Assembly (NCBI GenBank): GCA_026992705.1
Contig: JALWYT010000220.1
Location: forward strand, 1 to 16,948
Direction of reading: 5' to 3'
Length of the DNA: 16,948 nt
Origin: Thiotrichaceae bacterium
GTDB lineage: Bacteria; Pseudomonadota; Gammaproteobacteria; Thiotrichales; Thiotrichaceae
Below are positions 14,155 through 16,948 of the stretch, in pieces. The translations under genes and the position numbers were made by a program. Below the pieces are notes generated by a model, which was not told where the DNA came from, ran no database searches, and was given only the letters and a program-made list of their open reading frames with translations. How positions within the stretch are numbered: the first letter of the stretch is position 1; each line of letters starts with the position of its first letter.

Positions 14155-14853
14155 ATGGGACAAAAAGTACATCCAATTGGAATGCGTTTAGGTATCGCAA
14201 CTGACTGGCGATCTAAATGGTATGCAGAAGGCGAAGAGTACGCAGAGTTCTTAAATAAGGATATTGAAGTACGAAATTATCTGAATGAAAAATTGAAAAA
14301 TGCTTCAATCAGCCAGATTCGTATTGAGCGTCCTGCTAAATCAATTTTTGTGACAATTTCAACCGCTCGTCCAGGTATCGTCATTGGTAAAAAGGGTGAG
14401 GATATTGAAAAACTACGTCAAGATGTTGCAAAAATCAGTGGCGTACATCTCAATAATGTAAAAGTTAATATCGAAGAAATTCGTAAGCCAGAGTTAGATG
14501 CAAAATTGGTTGCTGAAGGTATTGCAAGCCAACTAGAACGTCGTATTATGTTCCGCCGTGCAATGAAACGTGCAGTTGGAAATGCAATGCGTCTTGGTGC
14601 AGAAGGTATCAAGATTAATGTTGCTGGACGTTTAAACGGTGCAGAAATTGCTCGTGGTGAATGGTATCGAGAAGGTCGTGTACCATTGCATACATTACGT
14701 GCTGACATTGATTATGCCACAGCAGAAGCAAATACTTCCTATGGAATTATAGGTATCAAAGTCTGGATATACAAGGGTGAAGTTTTCAACCTTGAGGAAA
14801 AGAAACAAGCATCTGTCAATAAAAAAGGCGGACGTGCAAAGAAGAAGCGATAG
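14155..14853 (+). CDS. rpsC: 30S ribosomal protein S3
   Basis: Forms part of the mRNA entry channel of the 30S subunit and helps unwind structured mRNA. The 232-residue protein contains a type II KH domain with GKKG at 78-81, preceded by ISTARPGIVI. The C-terminal domain has RRAMKRAVGNAMRLGAEGIK and GRLNGAEIARGEWYREGRVP. The tail is strongly basic (KKGGRAKKKR). AGAGG lies about 10 nt before the ATG. Confidence 0.97.
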   Translation: MGQKVHPIGMRLGIATDWRSKWYAEGEEYAEFLNKDIEVRNYLNEKLKNASISQIRIERPAKSIFVTISTARPGIVIGKKGEDIEKLRQDVAKISGVHLNNVKVNIEEIRKPELDAKLVAEGIASQLERRIMFRRAMKRAVGNAMRLGAEGIKINVAGRLNGAEIARGEWYREGRVPLHTLRADIDYATAEANTSYGIIGIKVWIYKGEVFNLEEKKQASVNKKGGRAKKKR

Positions 14854-14862
14854 GAATTAGCC

Positions 14863-15276
14863 ATGCTACAGCCTAAAAGAACGAAATTCCGTAAACAATT
14901 TAAAGGCAAGAATAGAGGTCTTTCTAATGTTGGAAATAAAGTCAGTTTTGGTGACTTTGGTTTGAAAGCCGTTGGGCGTGGTCGTCTAACTGCACGTCAA
15001 ATTGAAGCTGCAAGACGTGCAATGACACGAAAGATTAACCGTGGTGGTCAAATTTGGATTCGTGTTTTTCCTGATACACCAATTACTTCAAAACCCCTAG
15101 AAGTTCGTATGGGTAAAGGTAAGGGTAATGTAGAATATTGGATTGCAAAAGTTCAACCAGGTCGTGTTCTTTATGAAATGAATGGTGTTTCAGAAGAATT
15201 AGCTCGTGAAGCCTTTGAGCTTGCTGCGGCAAAACTTCCTTTTAAAACAGTATTTGTTACTAAGCAGGTGATGTAA
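14863..15276 (+). CDS. rplP: 50S ribosomal protein L16
   Basis: Helps position A-site tRNA acceptor ends near the peptidyl transferase centre. The 137-residue protein starts MLQPKRTKFRKQFKGKNRG and contains RGGQIWIRVFPDTPITSKP, the region whose arginine is hydroxylated in E. coli, followed by EVRMGKGKGNVEYW. AGGA lies 7 nt before the ATG. The last base of its TAA is the first base of the rpmC ATG. Confidence 0.97.
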   Translation: MLQPKRTKFRKQFKGKNRGLSNVGNKVSFGDFGLKAVGRGRLTARQIEAARRAMTRKINRGGQIWIRVFPDTPITSKPLEVRMGKGKGNVEYWIAKVQPGRVLYEMNGVSEELAREAFELAAAKLPFKTVFVTKQVM

Positions 15277-15470
15277 TGAAGGCGAGTGAATTACGCGAAA
15301 AGTCAGTTGAAGAATTAACAGCTGAGTTGATTGAAAATCGAAAAGAACAATTTGGTTTACGTATGCAGCAATCAACAGGTCAATTATCACGACCTTCTGA
15401 AGTGAAGCGTGTCCGTCGTCAGATTGCACGTATTAAAACCATTATTAATGAAAAAAAACTGCTGAAATAA
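15276..15470 (+). CDS. rpmC: 50S ribosomal protein L29
   Basis: A small two-helix protein next to L23 at the tunnel exit. The 64-residue protein has the family's KASELREKSVEEL start and the FGLRMQQSTGQL turn, followed by RRQIARIKTIINE. It overlaps the rplP stop by one base (TAATG), implying reinitiation by the same ribosomes; GCAGGTG upstream within rplP may act as binding site. Confidence 0.95.
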   Translation: MKASELREKSVEELTAELIENRKEQFGLRMQQSTGQLSRPSEVKRVRRQIARIKTIINEKKLLK

Positions 15471-15487
15471 GAGTCAGGTAATTGGAT

Positions 15488-15748
15488 ATGAGTGAAGCAG
15501 AAGGCATTAAGCATAGTATTACTGGTGAAGTAATCAGCAATAAGATGGATAAAACTATTGTCGTTTTACACGAGCGAAAAGTAAAACATCCACTCTATGG
15601 AAAGTATATTAAACGTTCGACTAAATACCATGTGCATGATGAAAATAACGAATGCAGTATTGGTGATATTGTAACCTTCAAAGAGTGTCGCCCAATGTCA
15701 AAAACAAAGCATTGGACACTGATTGAAATTACAGAAAAAGCATCTTAG
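15488..15748 (+). CDS. rpsQ: 30S ribosomal protein S17
   Basis: Binds the 5' domain of 16S rRNA early in 30S assembly. The 86-residue protein has TGEVISNKMDKTIVVLHERK, KHPLYGKYIKRSTKYHVHDE and IGDIVTFKECRPMSKTKHW, the full family pattern. ATG 15488 is chosen over an in-frame TTG at 15482 because CAGG at 15476-15479 would be too close to the TTG but well spaced for the ATG. It is the last gene of the S10 group. Confidence 0.95.
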   Translation: MSEAEGIKHSITGEVISNKMDKTIVVLHERKVKHPLYGKYIKRSTKYHVHDENNECSIGDIVTFKECRPMSKTKHWTLIEITEKAS

Positions 15749-15773
15749 TCGGCATAGCGGAAGGAGAAATAAA

Positions 15774-16142
15774 ATGATTCAAATGCAATCAATTCTGCAA
15801 ATTGCTGACAACAGCGGTGCAAAAAAAGTCCAATGTATTAAAGTACTTGGCGGCTCTCATCGTCGCTATGCAGGTATTGGTGACATCATTAAAGTCAGTA
15901 TTAAAGATGCAATCCCTCGCGGAAAAGTTAAAAAAGGTGATGTTTATAATGCTGTAGTTGTACGCACAGCCAAGGGTGTTCGTCGTAAAGACGGCTCTCA
16001 AATTCGCTTCGATAATAATGCTGCGGTATTGCTAAATAGTAAACTTGAGCCAATTGGTACTCGTATTTTTGGTCCAGTAACTCGTGAGCTTCGTAGCGAG
16101 CGTTATATGAAGATTATTTCTTTGGCTCCTGAAGTTTTATAA
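15774..16142 (+). CDS. rplN: 50S ribosomal protein L14
   Basis: First gene of the spc group; forms inter-subunit bridges with 16S rRNA and neighbours L19. The 122-residue protein is the standard length, starting MIQMQSILQIADNSGAKKVQ and containing RRYAGIGDIIKVSIKDAIPR and KDGSQIRFDNNAAVLLN. A strong AAGGAG sits 7-8 nt before the ATG. Only 25 nt separate it from rpsQ and no promoter is visible there, so S10 and spc genes are probably co-transcribed. Confidence 0.97.
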   Translation: MIQMQSILQIADNSGAKKVQCIKVLGGSHRRYAGIGDIIKVSIKDAIPRGKVKKGDVYNAVVVRTAKGVRRKDGSQIRFDNNAAVLLNSKLEPIGTRIFGPVTRELRSERYMKIISLAPEVL

Positions 16143-16154
16143 GGTTGATTTGAA

Positions 16155-16469
16155 ATGCGAAAGATACGTAAAGACGATGAAGTCGTAGTAATTTGTGGCA
16201 AGGATAAAGGGCGTCGTGGTACTGTTATTGCGGTAAAAGGGAACAAAGTTACTGTTTCTGGTATAAATGTCGCAAAGAAACACCAAAAGCCAAACCCAAA
16301 TGCAGGCATTGAAGGTGGAATTATCAAAGTTGATATGCCAATGGATATATCAAATGTCATGTTGATAAATCCACAGACAGATAGGGGTGATCGCGTCGGA
16401 TTTAAAATTTTAGATGATGGTAGAAAGGTTCGTTACTTCAAATCTAACGGCGAACTTGTAGACGCGTAG
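16155..16469 (+). CDS. rplX: 50S ribosomal protein L24
   Basis: One of the two assembly-initiator proteins of the 50S subunit. The 104-residue protein has the KOW motif near its start (DDEVVVICGKDKGRRGTVIA at 6-25), followed by VSGINVAKKHQKPNPNAGIE and EGGIIKVDMPMDISNVMLI. AAGG lies 10 nt before the ATG. It is in the usual place between rplN and rplE. Confidence 0.96.
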   Translation: MRKIRKDDEVVVICGKDKGRRGTVIAVKGNKVTVSGINVAKKHQKPNPNAGIEGGIIKVDMPMDISNVMLINPQTDRGDRVGFKILDDGRKVRYFKSNGELVDA

Positions 16470-16482
16470 TAGGTAAAATCAA

Positions 16483-16948
16483 ATGACTAGAATGCAAGAT
16501 TTTTACAAGGAAACTGTCGTTAAAGAATTAACGGAACAGTTTGCTTATACAAACCCAATGGAAGTGCCAAAGATTACTAAGATTACATTAAACATGGGTC
16601 TTGGTGAGGCGGTTGCAGACAAGAAAGTGATTGAACATGCGGTAGGTGATATGGCAAAAATTGCTGGTCAAAAACCAGTGGTTACTTTATCACGCAAATC
16701 AATTGCAGGCTTTAAGATTCGTGATGGTTGGCCAATTGGCTGTAGCGTCACCTTGCGTAGAGAAAGAATGTATGAATTTTTGGACCGTTTAATCAATATC
16801 TCAATCCCACGTATTCGCGATTTTCGTGGTCTTAATCCACGCTCTTTTGATGGTCGCGGTAACTACGCAATGGGCATTCAGGAACAAATTATATTTCCTG
16901 AGATTGATTACGATAAAATTGATAAAATTCGTGGTATGGATATTGCTA
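16483..16948 (+). CDS. rplE: 50S ribosomal protein L5 (3' end outside the window)
   Basis: Binds 5S rRNA and contacts the P-site tRNA in the central protuberance. The first 155 codons are present and the gene runs off the end, so about 25 residues are missing relative to a typical L5 of about 180. The reading starts MTRMQDFYKETVVKELTEQF and contains KITKITLNMGLGEAVADKKV, AGQKPVVTLSRKSIAGFKIR and GRGNYAMGIQEQIIFPEI. AGTAGG lies about 10 nt before the ATG. The open frame is intact to the window edge. Confidence 0.95.
   Translation, partial: MTRMQDFYKETVVKELTEQFAYTNPMEVPKITKITLNMGLGEAVADKKVIEHAVGDMAKIAGQKPVVTLSRKSIAGFKIRDGWPIGCSVTLRRERMYEFLDRLINISIPRIRDFRGLNPRSFDGRGNYAMGIQEQIIFPEIDYDKIDKIRGMDIA

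Noticed and set aside
15749..15773. Separate spc operon promoter between rpsQ and rplN
   Set aside because: The gap is only 25 nt and holds the rplN ribosome binding site; no -10/-35 pair fits.

Overview
The window is an AT-rich gammaproteobacterial chromosome segment. The evidence is the S10/spc ribosomal-protein gene order, a tRNA-Tyr/Gly/Thr-tuf cluster of the tufB type, and ComM, TadA and YgiQ homologues. The genus cannot be read from the sequence. A CbbY-like phosphatase gives a weak hint of an autotrophic lineage. No phage, transposon, CRISPR array or defence system was seen.

Positions 1-8770 hold housekeeping genes on both strands. A ygiQ-type radical SAM gene (minus strand) is broken by a frameshift at about 1251-1255. 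It is followed by an LPS-core-type glycosyltransferase (+), a CbbY-like HAD phosphatase (+) with a good promoter, a lytic transglycosylase (-), tadA (-), an NlpC/P60 peptidase (+), comM (-) and ugd (-). The glycosyltransferase, Ugd, transglycosylase and NlpC protein all relate to the cell envelope, but they do not form one operon.

Positions 8934-10960 are one expression unit. A strong, stringent-type promoter with an AT-rich upstream region drives tRNA-Tyr, tRNA-Gly, tRNA-Thr, tuf (EF-Tu) and then rpsJ, which starts 6 nt after the tuf stop codon. In many gammaproteobacteria the tRNAs precede tufB-secE-nusG, while a second tuf copy (tufA) follows fusA and precedes rpsJ. Here the left flank of one tuf is joined to the right flank of the other.

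Positions 10961-16948 carry the rest of the S10 operon and the start of the spc operon: rplC, rplD, rplW, rplB, rpsS, rplV, rpsC, rplP, rpmC, rpsQ, rplN, rplX and rplE, which runs off the end. The genes are tightly packed and all on the plus strand. A 161-nt gap between rpsJ and rplC holds a promoter and a terminator-like hairpin, so the S10 operon appears to be split after its first gene. That hairpin begins with 12 nt identical to a sequence just upstream of tuf, suggesting a shared leader element. This, with the rearranged tuf junction and the unusual codon use of tuf, is the most interesting material in an otherwise ordinary region.
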